Shown in pieces: positions 34,796 through 47,664 of a DNA stretch of 64,000 nucleotides (position 1 is the first letter of the stretch; every line of letters starts with the position of its first letter). Below the pieces are notes generated by a model, which was given only the letters and a program-made list of their open reading frames with translations, was not told the origin of the DNA and made no database searches. A program made the translations under genes and the position numbers. Origin of the DNA: Synanceia verrucosa (Eukaryota > Chordata > Actinopteri > Perciformes > Synanceiidae); assembly GCA_029721515.1 (NCBI GenBank), contig CM056554.1:28217736-28281735 (forward strand). The letters are read 5' to 3'.

Positions 34796-36380
34796 ATAAT
34801 TTACGAGGGTGAAAAAAATAATCATCATAACTTTGTCAATTATACATGTTATAAAATTCCAACATTTAAGTGATATTATGAAAGAAGTTGTATTATTCAG
34901 ATATTTTTTTCCTTTTTTTTTTAACATAGTCCAGATGTCAATATAGTATTTTCCAAAATCAAAATCTTTTATTTAAACCTGTCCATTACAATATAATGGC
35001 ACTATAAACATATTACAATAATTTCACAATTTTCAAAAATTAATAAATCTTAAAAAAACTTGCAACATTATTTTCATAATATTTTGATTTCTCATACTTT
35101 TTTTATCCTTTTTTAATTTATTTTAATAATCCACACTAACGTTTTTTTTGGTTTTTAGCATGATTGGTTGAATTCATGAAGTAGGAATTATGAATAAATA
35201 TAGGACTTTCTACTCCATGAATGCTGGAGGAAAAACATAGTTTAGTGTTGTAGTACAGATGGCCAGAAATAGCACAGCATTTGGACTATTCATCAGAGGT
35301 CCCACTGAAAGGTTGTGTTAGTGTTAAATTAGTGTTGATCTGCCCACGACCTGAACAATCCTCACGTTAGGATCATGCTGAATTTAAGAAAGCACACTCA
35401 CTGCAGCTTGTTGGCAGTGACAGTGATGTATGGCGGTTTATAGCATATTCCTTTATTTCTGTCAGCTTCCATCTCTCTGATAATTTGCATTTGGGCCATG
35501 ATGAAGATTATAGCTGGTGATGATGATGATGCTCATGGTGTGGTAAAAATTCATGTTTTTAATTGACTCCACAGTAGCTGGCATTTATTACAGGAAGTAT
35601 TTCAGTTACACCAGGGAATCAGGTGGATTTGGTTGGTCAGAAACACAGACTGTGTTCATTGAACAGGATTCAGTCAGGAGGTGATCTGGTTCTTTGCTTT
35701 TTTTAAATTATTTTTATTATTTTAGGTATGAAGAGAACAGGTAAAAATCAGATTTCAGCAAACCATGAGATGTTCTGAACATAAACTAAACCATTGGTTA
35801 GGTTTAGGCAGCAAAACCACATGTTAAAGTTAACCATAACCATAAAATAACCAAAAGACAAACAACAGTGAATATATAACTGCTGGCCCTGAGCAGGCTT
35901 TCATGGTTATTATAATATTTATAATACAATGCCTCCTCACTATTGTTAATATACTATGTTATTTGCTCTGACAGAAAAACGTGGACACTTAGTAAATCTA
36001 CTGTATGGTTTGCAGAAATGATTTTGCAATCATTCAATCAATTCAATCAATCGATCAAGCTGCAGAGGATATGAGCATCATCGTTATCATCACCATCACC
36101 TGAATTCTGTATTTGATGATTTCTGGTAGAGATAAAATGAAACAAACCAATTTAAATTAAAATATAAATGTAATCTAAGAAATGAGGGGAGTGTTACAGT
36201 TGGACTCAAAATGATGTCAGAGGTTTTTATAGAGTCCCAGTGAGTCTGGACCTGACAGCCATCACTGATGGAGACAATATTTTAATATAGATGACAGAGG
36301 ATATTTTCAGGAATTAATTTCCACACATATTCTACTTCTTTCAAAACCAATCATGAGGTTTGTCCTGACCCCAGACATCT
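34796..36380. other. AT-rich intergenic DNA
   Basis: No gene, RNA or named repeat recognised; scattered homopolymer runs only. Confidence 0.5.
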
Positions 36381-36382
36381 AA

Positions 36383-37091
36383 AGCCTCGTTCACACGACT
36401 GTTGGAGTCATTGACTCTCCGTGCTATTCATGCTACATGACTGTCTTCTCCCCCATCAGAGTTTTGAGGTGTTCACACTACAGGTCTATTCAGCAGGTGT
36501 GTCAGACTGCTGCACTGCTGTCCAGTCAGCCTCCTCTTGTTAATTCCTGCTTAATAAATGAGCAGCTCATTGTTTTCTAGTGTTTACAGTGATTACTGAA
36601 ACGGCTCTGAGGCTGACAGGAGCTTTTATTTTTCCACAAAGTTTATTGAAGAACATCATTTATTAAACTAGTGGGATAAAGAAAAGGCCTGTGGTATTTT
36701 TTACTGTATTTCACTATAAATATGAGTGACAACATTAATGAATATATGGACATATTGCCTTCCAAACTCGAACAAAGCCCCTTCTGCTGTCTTTGAAGAT
36801 GGATTTCAGCTGTTTCAGTGATCACTGTAAGCTCTGGAAAACAACAAGCGGATCATTTATTAACCAGGAATTAGTGAAAGGAGGCTGAAGCTCAGTCAAC
36901 AGTGAGCTTTTCATTGTAAACATGGACACGGAGCAGAACACAGCCCTCCTGGTTGTTTGTGTTTTACCATGACACTTAACGACAAAAGCTCGCCGAGCTG
37001 ACGACTGTCTCACCCCGATCAGGGGGAGGGGTGTGAAAAAACCGTTGCCGACGTGCCGATGGGCCAAAAATCGTGTAGTGTGAACAAGGCA
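36383..37091. mobile_element. Harbinger-like MITE
   Basis: Ends AGCCTCGTTCACAC (36383) and GTGTGAACAAGGCA (to 37091), near-perfect inverted repeats, each bordered by TAA (36380-36382 and 37092-37094). A TWA target site suggests the PIF/Harbinger group. Small ORFs inside show no transposase signature. Confidence 0.6.
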
Positions 37092-37700
37092 TAAGGGCCA
37101 AAATATGTACAAATGACACTAAAATGTGCTTACAGGCTAAAATACATACTAATGACAAACTAAAAGGCTAAGATATATACTAATGACACCTTAAATGACA
37201 AAATATTTAAAATAAATAATATAATATAATATAATAAATAATATTCTAAAAGGTAAAACAAGCATAAGTGACATGCTAAAAGAATAAAATACACTTAAAT
37301 GACTCAGTGAAAGGCTAAAATATGCACTAAAAACATGTAAATGACGTTAAAAGGCTAAAATACGTACTAAAATATGTATAACTTAGTAAACTCAGTTTAT
37401 TTCTAAAGCACTTTTTAACAACCTCGGTTGTCCAAAGTGACAGACGAAAAGGTTAAAATACATAAAATGAAGCACTGAAAGGCTAAAATACATAGTAATG
37501 ACATGCTAAAAAGTAAAAATACATATAAATGACTCACTAAAATATTTACTAAAAACATGTAAATGATACATTAAAAAAGCTAAAATACATAAAATGAGAT
37601 GCTATAAGGTTAAAATATGTGCTAAAAAAAGTGCAAATGGCACGCTTCAAGGCTAAAATACAAATAATGCACTTAAAATTACATATAAATGACCCTTTGT
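37092..37700. repeat. Degenerate tandem repeat, period about 30-40 bp
   Basis: Irregular copies of 'aaatgacatgctaaaaggct' plus 'aaaatacatactaa' fill the segment. A stretch near 37385-37440 ('cagtttatttctaaagcact', 'ggttgtccaaagtg') looks like a LINE 3' tail inserted among them. Confidence 0.7.
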
Positions 37701-38165
37701 GTAATGTTGTGCTCTTTAATACTCCTTTCCGAAAGATTGGTTGACTCCTTCATAATTTATCTGGTTCATGTGGAAACAGGAAAGGTAGAGGAAGCACAAC
37801 TAGCTTAGTACTGAGGTTAACTCAACTGCCAGATTTTTAGTCCAGTTTAATGCACAGAAAGTATTTGTAATTGTCTCCACATTCACCCACCCGTTAAGCA
37901 AAGCTGCTTTACCTGCCTGAACCTTTTGGAAATAGAAAATAAATCTAACACAGATGGACAAACATGGCCTGTAACACAGTCCAGAGGAATGTAATAAAGT
38001 GCTCCCGTTAAAATGTGTTATTTTTACATACAAATGAAAGAGAAACTATATGTTTCCCACATAACCTCTTTGTTCATTTCAGTGTTTAACATGAATACTG
38101 TGAACCAGTGAAACAGCCCTATAAAAAGAAATTATTACATACATGAATGAATATATTTTGATATG

Positions 38166-38252
<87 letters not shown>

Positions 38253-41165
38253 CATATATATATATACATACGTTGTACTTTTGAGTATAGTTTTATGTGA
38301 CTTTGCAAGAGTAACAGAGAAATGTTTTGATGGAAGAGGTAGAGAGGGTTTTTCTGAGTATTTCTGTTCGTGTTTGGGTGAAGTGGTAATAAGAATTTTG
38401 TAAAACAATTATTGCTTATTAAGAAAGATGCACAATCATAGAGTCAGAGTACTGGCAGAATAAGCTCACAGTATGTTTATGATGTCTTTAAACTGTGACT
38501 TATATTATCATGTGAGTTCCTGTTTTTAGAATTCTGATTTTTAAAATTAAGAAATCTGCATTTGTACATTTGAAATCATGGTTTTGCTGACAGATGTGTT
38601 TTGAGTGAAGATAATGAAAGCAGGAGCCAATCAGAAAGCCACTGTCCAGTTATTAACGAATGTATATCAATGAGCAGTTTTAATTTGTGGTGTTTGATTT
38701 GCTATAATGAGTAAATGCTCAGACAGACATTGCACAATGTGTTTAGCTTGCTGCATCATTAGTGTTGCCTTTCAACCCTATTACACTGTTTGTTGTCTCA
38801 ATTATCAATTTTATGATACTATGAGCTCTTACTCTTTAAATTAAAATGGGATCTTAAAGTGAGCCTTTAGCTTGGGAATGCTAGGCTGCCGCTAATGAAA
38901 CACGAGCAGCGGTTTATTAGAGAGTGAAGTGTGTTGTTTGTCATGCCAGCAGCTACAGAGGTAGCCTTCATGCTACCTATTGTTACACTATTAATGACCT
39001 CCTGGTTCCAGCTCATGATTTAACCAGCAGGTGAATAAGACTGAATGTGATTTTTTCATACTTTATAATTCTGTCATATTTATGATGATTTCACACACAC
39101 ACGATAGATAGGTAGATAGATAGATATACAGATTTTTTTTTTATTTGTGTATGTAAAATATTTTTTTTTTATATCTGCCTGTCAAATTTGTTGCTTATTT
39201 CCATGGGAACTGTGGTCAGTTAGTTAGGAAGGATTCTGAAAACAGTCGAATCTGACACATTTTGTACGTTTAGTCAGTCGGTAAACCAACTGCTGGACTT
39301 CAGCTCATCTTCAGCACTACCACTCAAAAGGGAGTGTTTCTTTTCAGAGGAAAGCTGTCAGCTAACTGATCACTTCCTGTGTTCGTTCCTGGGCATTGTT
39401 GATAAAGAAAATGTAAAATAATGTTAGTGGGAGAGTTCCACATGGAGGGAAGCATGTAGTTCTTTCTGCAAGAGAAGATTGTCAGTGTCAGCTCTGTTGT
39501 TACAGATATTACAGAACTTGTTCTTGTTGGATTCTTGGTGTAGGTTTTGTTGTTGTTTTTTATTTGTAATCTTTCTAATCAGTTGACAATTTGCTGTTTC
39601 TAATGACCGGTACCAGTTAGCTGTTTATATTGCTGTACATAGACATTTGTATCTTTATACTCATCAGTATATCCTGGGTGTGGACCCAGCCTGGTGGTCT
39701 AGGTGGTTAGCTTGGAGGAAAATGCTAATGTTTAGCACAGACTATGAAACATTTTCAGCCAGTCCATCCATCCACAGCCTGAACCAGAGTCCACTCTGCA
39801 GCATCCACAGCATCCACTGATCCTCAAGTCCTGTTATTGTTATTATTTATGCCATGTCCTGAAGCAGAAATTCTAACATGCTAAAACCAGAGATGTGTCT
39901 CCACAGGACAGCCTTCTCTCCTAAAAATAATGTTCTCACTGCACTGTCATGTTTCGACGTATCACAGATCGTCAAGGAAACCAAAAGTCAGTGTTGACTT
40001 ATTTTAATTTATATCCATTCACGAAATTATGTTGTTGTGGTATATTAAAAATTTAATTAAACATTAATCATTGAAAAAAATGTGGGTCAAGCTAAAATAT
40101 ATATTTTTTTAAAGGAACAGTGTGGAGGATTTGTGTAGATAAGAAGGGCTCATGCTAAGCTAATGGAAACACAATTAGACTCTTTTCATTACTAATGATA
40201 GATTCTATGAAATCCCAAGCACTGGTCCTTTAATTTATTTTTGCATTGTTTCCTTTTAGTTAGCTCGTTTTAATTAGCGTGTCACTTGACATAAAAGTTT
40301 TAACGAGGCATCAAGCATCTGAAGGGGGCTGGCTGCTTCTCTCTATTCTTTTTTATTTTTATTAGTTGTTCATGCTGGCTCCAGGGTCAGGACTGTTTGA
40401 GGCTACCTGCAGGGTGGACGGCTCTACTTTTACATTTGAAATGATTCTGTGGACATGAGCAGTGACAGTGTGCTGATCATGACAGACATCCTTAACCTTC
40501 TGTTTTCCAGTGGTGTCTCTATAACAAAATAAAAGTTTGATATCTGATATCTGTCTGTGTCACTTTCTACCGTTTCATTTCATTTTCTGCCCAACCCTTG
40601 GTGTTTCTACTCATGTTGAAGAAAGTTTTGGTAAAGAGAGATGAGTGCAGATTAAAGGCAGGAGAAATTATTCTGCATCATCATCATACTGTACCATAAT
40701 GATAAGCCTGATCGATTTATTGTCTGATATTTTCCACATGATCAATTAACAATCTGTTGAAAGTGAGTTAGAAAGATGGATGGTGGAGCAGCTGTTGGTA
40801 CTGAAGATCAAAAATAAAAGCCTGATGGTTCATATCGGCTAGTAATAGCCGATATGATGGTCTCCATCAGGTCTTCAGATCATCTTATCAATGATGTCAG
40901 TTGAAAACCAGCCAACCAGAGCTGGTCTCTTAGACCAGAGTTTTCATGACTTTGGACACAGCATGAACCCAAAAGAGAATCAGTCTTTTCAAACTAACAG
41001 TGCTTCAATGAGCCCAAAGGCACATTGACAGGCACAGTGGTGAATCAGGCATGGACAAAAAAACAAAGGAAAAACAAAAGAAACCCTCTCCTCTTTATAA
41101 ATAAAATATAATACATTATTATATTAAAAAGATATTATTATGATTATTAATAATCATAATGATAA
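37701..41165. other. AT-rich intergenic DNA with microsatellites
   Basis: No gene seen. Contains an (AT)n tract at about 38171-38275 and a short GATA run at about 39105-39127. ORFs here are short and without signatures; the one at 38079-38408 (-) is the AT tract read as Tyr/Ile. Confidence 0.6.
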
Positions 41166-41512
41166 TAATAATATGTCCCTCTCTCCCTCCTCTGCCTTTG
41201 TATAATATTAATAAGAATTCTCCATCTTCCTCTTTATAGTGTTAATAATAACCTCTCCCTCCTCTTCCTCTTTATGATAATAATAATAATAACAATATTC
41301 CGTCCTCTTCTTCTTTATAATAATAATAATAGTAATACTTGCTCCTCTTCCTCTTTGTAATAATAATAACAATAATCCCTCCTATTCCTCTTTCTAATAA
41401 TAATAATGATTTCTCTCCTCTTCTTCTTTATAATATTATTAATAATCTCTCACTCCTCTTCCTCTTTCCAATAATAATAATCTCTCCCTCCTCTTCCTCT
41501 CATTCCAGCTCA
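41165..41512. repeat. Pyrimidine-rich / (AAT)n compound tandem repeat
   Basis: About six irregular units of roughly 55-65 bases, each with 'cctcctcttcctcttta' followed by 'taataataataa'. Almost no G on the + strand. ORFs inside are by-products. Confidence 0.8.
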
Positions 41513-42394
41513 ACACTCTAATCGCTGTTGTGTTTCCATGGTGATAAGAGGAGGCAGACCGAGGTGGGCGGAGTATGAAGATGGGCTTTATTCCACATAT
41601 CTGAGCAGAAATACAAGATCTGTGTCTTTATGGGACGTGAATGTGTGTTTAGTGGACAGTGCAAGCAAGGATTTGATTGGATGGTCAGAAATTCACCATG
41701 GCAACCAGTCAGATCACCACAGTGAGAAAGCAGCGCAGACATGGAGAGGAAGTGTGTGATATAGTCAACAGGCCAGTCAGCACAGCAGACTACAGAAGAC
41801 AAGGACAACAGTCCATTCAGGACAACAATGAAGTCAGGAAGACAGTAATGCTTGAAGTGATCAACAGGTATAACTTGTTATCACCTGCAGTGTTTCTAAA
41901 TGTCTAAAGGAAACATACTGTAAAAAAGGGAATAGATTTTAATCCTACTCATCTACCCTTAATGACAAAAAATATCATGAACTACCACTAAAACCAGTCC
42001 AACTTTATCATCGATCAGATTTTGTAATGCTGAGTTGAATTAGGTTATAACGCAGTGACACACTTTTTTTTTTTTTGCTTACACATGATGATGATCCAAC
42101 ATCAATGGCAACACACACTTATCATGTCAGTAGGAAGCCATCCTTTACAGGTACAGCACAGGAACAGTAGCACCATCTAGTGGACAAATATACAAATTTA
42201 AACTGACAGGCTGATAGTACAAAATGAAAACTTAACATAAAGATCAAAATGGTTGTTTCAATGGGGCATTTTTGTCATTATAAAAAAAAATATTTTGAAA
42301 ATGAATATTCTCTGGCAAATATTGAGCTACAGAAAAAAAGGAAAAGTACCAAACGTGTTTAGGATGTTTTAATAACTCCTGGTGAAGATAAAGA
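41513..42394. other. Intergenic, unassigned
   Basis: No family signature in the ORFs at 41538-41907. Nothing else recognised except a T-run near 42065. Confidence 0.45.
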
Positions 42395-43525
42395 TAAGAT
42401 AAGATAATCCTTTATTCGTCACACAGACGGTAAAATTTGCACTGTTACAGCAGCAAAGTGGATAGTGCAACATTACAAGGAGGGCATATAAAAAATAAGA
42501 ATAATAACAACAGTAGAAAAATGACCAAGTAGAAAAATGTAAAAATGTAATAGATACAACATAAGTGACCAAAATGAGTTGACAAAAATTACTGAACACA
42601 GCAGATGGAGTGGTGTGGTAAAGATAGCACAGTGAAGGAAGTGGTGAAGGAAGTGGAATTGCACATTCACCATACCACCAGTGAAGCACCAGTCCACCCT
42701 GTTTGTAGTCTGTGACGTTACAAAGCACTGACTGTTGACGCTCAGAAAGTTTGGTGCCGTTCAGGAATTGCAGTGTGAAAGCGGAACCGAACCAAGTGAT
42801 AAATGCAACAATGTTGCAACTTTCAGCTCCCAAGCAAACCGAGTCCGCTTAGTTAGGTGTGAAAGCTACCTTAGTCTCCTGAGCAGGAAGAGTCTGCTCT
42901 GACCCTTCTTAAACAGAGCATCTGTATTATCAGTCCAGTCCAGTTTATTGTTTAAGTGAACACCCAGGTACTTATAAGATCTGACGACCTCAATGTCCAT
43001 TCCCCGAATGTTCACTGGTGCAGGTGGAGAGTGTTGTCACCTGCCGAAATCCACCACCAGCTCCTTGGTTTTACCCGTGTTGATCTGGAGGAGGTTCTGC
43101 TGGCACCAGTCCACAAAGGCCTGAATCAGTTCTCTGTACTCATCGTCGTCCCCGTCCTTGATGAGGCTGACGATTGCAGAGTCGTCAGAGAACTTCTGCA
43201 GGTGACAGTTTTTAGAGTTGTGGGTGAAGTCCGCTGTGTAGACCGTGAACAGGAAAGGCGCCAGAACTGTCCCCTGCGGGGCCCCAGTGCTGCAGAGAAC
43301 TATGCTGGACACACAAACCTGTATCCTCACGTACTGTGGTCGCTCTGTGAGGTAGTCCATAATCCAAGTGGTGAGGTGGTGGTCCACCCCAGTACGGTCC
43401 AGCTTGTCCCCCAGCAATGTAGGCTGGATGGTGTTGAACGCACTGGAGAAGTCAAAGAACATGATCCTCACAGTGCTTCCAGCCTTTTCCAGGTGACTGA
43501 GGGAGGACTGTAGCAGGTAGATTTT
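42395..43525 (-). mobile_element. Outer LINE of second nest, 3' half
   Basis: Minus-strand RT: RIMFFDFSSAFNTIQPTLLG (palm A), CSTGAPQGTVLAPFLFTVYT, LQKFSDDSAIVSLIKDG (FSDD at 43181-43192, a variant of F/YADD), and FVDWCQQNLLQINTGKTKEL. The degenerate thumb runs to a 3' tail near 42395 (GATAAAGGATTATCTTATC on the minus strand). Around 42720-42860 it also contains words like a MITE terminus. It continues at 47665-48250. Confidence 0.85.
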
Positions 43526-46500
43526 TTTTATTTCATTTTTTATTTCATTTTATTTAAAAGGGACAATGCATATTAATGTACATGTAAATGTAAATATGCC
43601 AGAATTAGCCAAAGGCTACTTTCTGGCAAAGCCAAAGGCTACCTGCAGTCCCTGGCAGGTCAGAGGAAATAACATTACAATAACAAGACTTACAGATAAC
43701 ACATAATTTAAAAAAAAAAAAAAAAACAAAAAAAAAAACACCAAAATACACCACAAAAAAAGGAAAAGGAACACACTAACAACAGCAACAAAAATTGCAA
43801 GTGACAAATACAGAAAAATGTTTGGAAATGGACAATGAGCACATATTAACGACAACCATGAAGAACACTGGGAAAGATACAGAGAAGCATACAATTAGAA
43901 GCATACAGTTAGTGCTGACAAATCTGGTTGCTTTTCAACCACTTTTTTAGATTGTTTTTAAAAGAACTAAATGTGGCACAGTCTCTGATTGGAGCTGGAA
44001 TGTCGTTCCAAACCTCAGTCCCTTTGACCGATAATACCTGTTGACTGAAGGCTGTGTGTCTAAGCGGTACTGCACAGTCACCTCTGGAGGAGGCCCTGGT
44101 TACTCTGACACTGGTACTAGATTTAAACATAATGAACTCCTCCAGAGGTGGAGGAGCAAGACCATGTAAGATATTATAAATGGAACAAGCTAATTTAAAT
44201 TTCTTAAAATTTTCAAAACTCAGGATATTGTATTTTTGGAGTATGGGGCAGTGATGGAAGGAAGAAGGTTTCCTATCCAATACTTTTATAGCTTTTTTGA
44301 ACAGAGATTCAATTGGTTTTAGAGTACTCACGTTTGCCAGTGACCAGTTGGTGAAACAATATTCTATGTGAGAAAAAATCATACAATGAAGAAACATTTG
44401 TGCAGCTTTCTCTGGCAGTAATCGTCTGATTTGCCTAAAATTATTCAGATTAAAATTAACAGTTTGACGAACATTCTTGACCTGTTTTTTAAAAGTTAAA
44501 TTTGAATCAAGGGTAACACCAAGATATTTAAATTCATGTACAAGCTGAAGCTCCTCTCCTTTTAATGATACGTTTAAATTTGTTCTCACATTTGGGCGCG
44601 TTGAAAATGCCATACAGACAGTTTTTTGGGAATTTAATAGAAGAGATGACTTAGTGAGCCACTCATCAATGGAGTTTATTGCAGATATCAATTTTTCTGA
44701 GACTTCCATATCAGACTTTGCTTTTGTGAAAATAACGGCATCATCTGCATAAAACTGTGTGTCAATATTTTGACAGATATTAGGCAAATCATTGATATAT
44801 AAAGAAAATAAAAGCGGTCCAAGTATGGAACCTTGAGGAACTCCAACCTGACTGTCAAGATAGGGGGATTTGACTCCGCTGACAGATACACAATGAGTTT
44901 GACTGGACAAGTATGATTTCATCCAACATATAGCTTGTTCTGAAAAATTAAATTTTACTAGCCTCGACAATAAAATTTGGTGGTCAACACTATCAAATGC
45001 CCTTTTTAAATCAAGAAAAACTGCACCAACAAGAGGACAAGAATCTAAGTAATATTTAACTTTTTCTAGAAAAAGATTTATGGCTGTTTCTGTTGAATGA
45101 TTAGCACGAAAGCCAAACTGCATAGAGTGTAGAGGAGTGTCACCCATATTTAGATGATGTATTATTTGTTTAGCAATCCATTTTTCAATAATCTTTGAGA
45201 CAACAGGTAATATACTGATTGGCCGATAATTTCTAACGTCAGCTTTATTCCCAGATTTGAAAATGGGAATAATTGAGGCAATGTTGTAGGAACAACAGAA
45301 TTTCTAATAGATAGATTGATCATATGTGTTATTGGGCATATTAAAGCGTCTTTATGTGCTTTAATGAAATTAGTATCTAACCCATAAACATCTTTAGCTT
45401 TTGAAGGTTTTAAATCATTTATGATAGAAGCTACTTCAGACTCATTTATTTCTGCTATTGTAAAAATACATAAAGACTTATTGACAGTGTAAGATATATT
45501 TTCACATGGAGCAAAAAGTTGTGAGATTTCCTGCACTGAATTTCTAAAAAAAACATTAAACTCAGTTGCCACAGCAACAGGATCTTTCACCAATTGATTA
45601 TTGATTTGCAGTTCTAAATCTCTGCCTTTATCTATCTTATTACTAGTGATTTTATCAATGGTCTGCCAAATCTTTTTGCTATTACCACTAGCAGACTCAA
45701 TAATTGACATATAAAAACTTGCCTTGGCTTTGCGCAATGTTCGAATTACTCTATTTCGCGCTGATGTAAAACGTTGTCTGTCAGAGACAAGACCAGTTTT
45801 AACGGATTGTTTCAATAATTGGTCCCTAGTTTTCATTACTGTCCTGCATTGATCATTGAGCCATGGTAAGTCACTTTTGCTCTTTTTCTTGTTTATTTTT
45901 CTTTTTATGAATGAAGCAATCACATTTTTTATTTTGGAGTAGAAGGCAATACTATTTGTTAAAATATCATCAGATGAGATAATCTCATTCCAGTCAATCT
46001 CCTGCACAGCTCTAGCCAGATTTTGATATTGATTTTTCGGGATTACTTCATGAAAGAAGGTACTCTTAGAATTTGTACAATTTGTACAACACATTTGGAA
46101 TCTCTTTTTATCCAATTTCCTTGTAAAAAAGATAGCATTATGGTCAGAGAGGCCAGTTAAGAAATTATAAGTTTTTAAGATTCTTTCATGCTTGTTTGCA
46201 AACAATAAATCTATTCTTGTTTTAGTCTGGTTAGTTAAACGAGTAGGTTTGTCAATCAACTGGACCATATTAAAAAGGTTTGTTGTTAGTTTTAATTTAC
46301 TCCTTTCTTTCTTGTTATCCCAATTAATATTAAAATCACCAATTAAAACCATCTCCTTGCTGGCACTACAAAGTTTCAGAAGCATTTTTAACTGATCATA
46401 AAAATCTGATTTGGCTGATGGTTTCCTATAAATACAAATAACAGCAAAACTCATTTCCTTAGAGAGAACAATATTTACTCCAACACACTCAAGTGTAATG

Positions 46501-46929
46501 TCCTCAGGCCATACAATTTGTGAACATTGGAGAGTATCTCTTACATAAATTAGAACCCCCCCTCCTTTTCCTTGACCCCTATCTTTCCTGAAAACATTAT
46601 AACCTGGCATTGTTATGGCAGCCTCAGGTGAGGAACTTGTTAGCCATGTTTCAGTCAAGCCAATAAAATCTATATTAGACTGGATTATTAAGTGCTCAAG
46701 TTGTTCTCGCTTTGAAATCATGCTTCGTATGTTTAAGTGACCTCCGAGTAACCCTTTAGGCTTTAAAAGCGGGTCCCAGATAGTCCTTGCTTGATTAAGT
46801 GTCTGAAAATTTTTTGCCGAGCGATGTTTCTTTATTATTGGATTTCTCTTTATTGTCTTTAAGCATGATGTATTATATGCCATAGTTGTTTGTGAGGCAG
46901 TACCCACTAATGGAGTTGAGTCTGCATTT

Positions 46930-47560
46930 GGTGGTTAGGGCCTGGCTAGTGGTGGTTGAGGCCTGGCTAGCGGTGATTGGGGCCTGGCTAGCAGTGATTG
47001 GGGCACGGCTAGCGGTGGTTGGGGCCCGGCTGGCAGTGATTGGGGCCCGGCTAGCGGTGGTGGGGGCCCGGCTAGCGGTGGTGGGGGCCCAAATAGTGGT
47101 GGAGATAGCCCAGGTAGCGGTGGAGGTAGCCCAGGTAGCGGTGGAGGTAGCAGTGGTGGTAGCCCAGGTAATGGTGGAGGTAGCCCAGGTAGCAGTGGAG
47201 GTAGCCCAGGCAGCAGTGGAAGTAGCAATGGAGGTAGCCCAGGCAGCAGTGGAGGTAGCAGTGGAGGTAGCCCAAGTAGCAGTGAAGGTAGCCCAGGTAG
47301 CAGTGGAAGTAGCCCAGGTAGCAGTGGAGGTAGCCCAGGTAGCCGTGGAGGTAGCAGTGGAGGTAGCCCAGGTAATGGTGGAGGTAGCCCAGGTAGCAGT
47401 GGAGGTAGCCCAGGCAGCAGTGGAAGTAGCAATGGAGGTAGCCCAGGCAGCAGTGGAGGTAGCAGTGGAGGTAGCCCAAGTAGCAGTGAAGGTAGCCCAG
47501 GTAGCAGTGGAGGTACCTTCATTAGTAATGGATGTAGCCCAGGTAGCCTATCATCCAGAT
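46930..47560 (-). repeat. In-frame VNTR spacer of the 2A LINE
   Basis: Units of 21 bases (gtagcccaggtagcagtggag and variants) mixed with 12-base units, encoding PLLPGLP and PLLP on the minus strand. A 204-base block is duplicated in frame (copies offset from 47170 to 47374). A second unit type (ggggcccggctagcggtggtg) occupies about 46935-47095. All units are multiples of three. Long open frames on the + strand and in the third frame are shadows. Confidence 0.9.
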
Positions 47561-47580
47561 GGTCTACATTCTGTGATAAT

Positions 47581-47609
47581 GGTCCTGGGTTTAATTCAAC
47601 ATCTCCAGC
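47581..47609 (-). other. 2A-like ribosome-skipping motif
   Basis: The minus strand reads AGDVELNPGP. This satisfies the 2A consensus D(V/I)ExNPG|P completely and is preceded by a hydrophobic stretch (VVYLLLIVLL). 2A sequences cause the ribosome to skip the Gly-Pro bond and release the upstream peptide. They are known from viruses and also from APE-type non-LTR retrotransposons of several animals. The predicted break would free a leader of about 30 residues from the spacer-endonuclease-RT protein. Confidence 0.88.
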
Positions 47610-47664
47610 AAGAAGCACGATCAGCAAAAGGTATACAACTCCCCAGAGAGGTTTAGAAGACTGT

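Larger units (their letters stand above)
43526..47664 (-). mobile_element. Nearly intact 2A-bearing LINE (inner element of second nest)
   Basis: A 4.1-kb non-LTR retrotransposon on the minus strand inserted in another LINE. The 5' edge is just before CTTCTAAACCTC (minus strand, about 47662). The 3' UTR (43526-43908) holds an A/C-rich run (43705-43740 on +) and ends in an A-rich tail (TGAAATAAAAAAAATC on the minus strand). Layout: hydrophobic leader, 2A motif, repeat-built spacer, endonuclease, RT. It carries only two obvious lesions. Confidence 0.88.

Noticed and set aside
46886..47656. 256-residue + strand ORF rich in Val-Glu-Val-Ala-Gln
   Set aside because: Antisense shadow of the LINE spacer repeat; the minus strand carries the 2A motif and joins in frame to the endonuclease.
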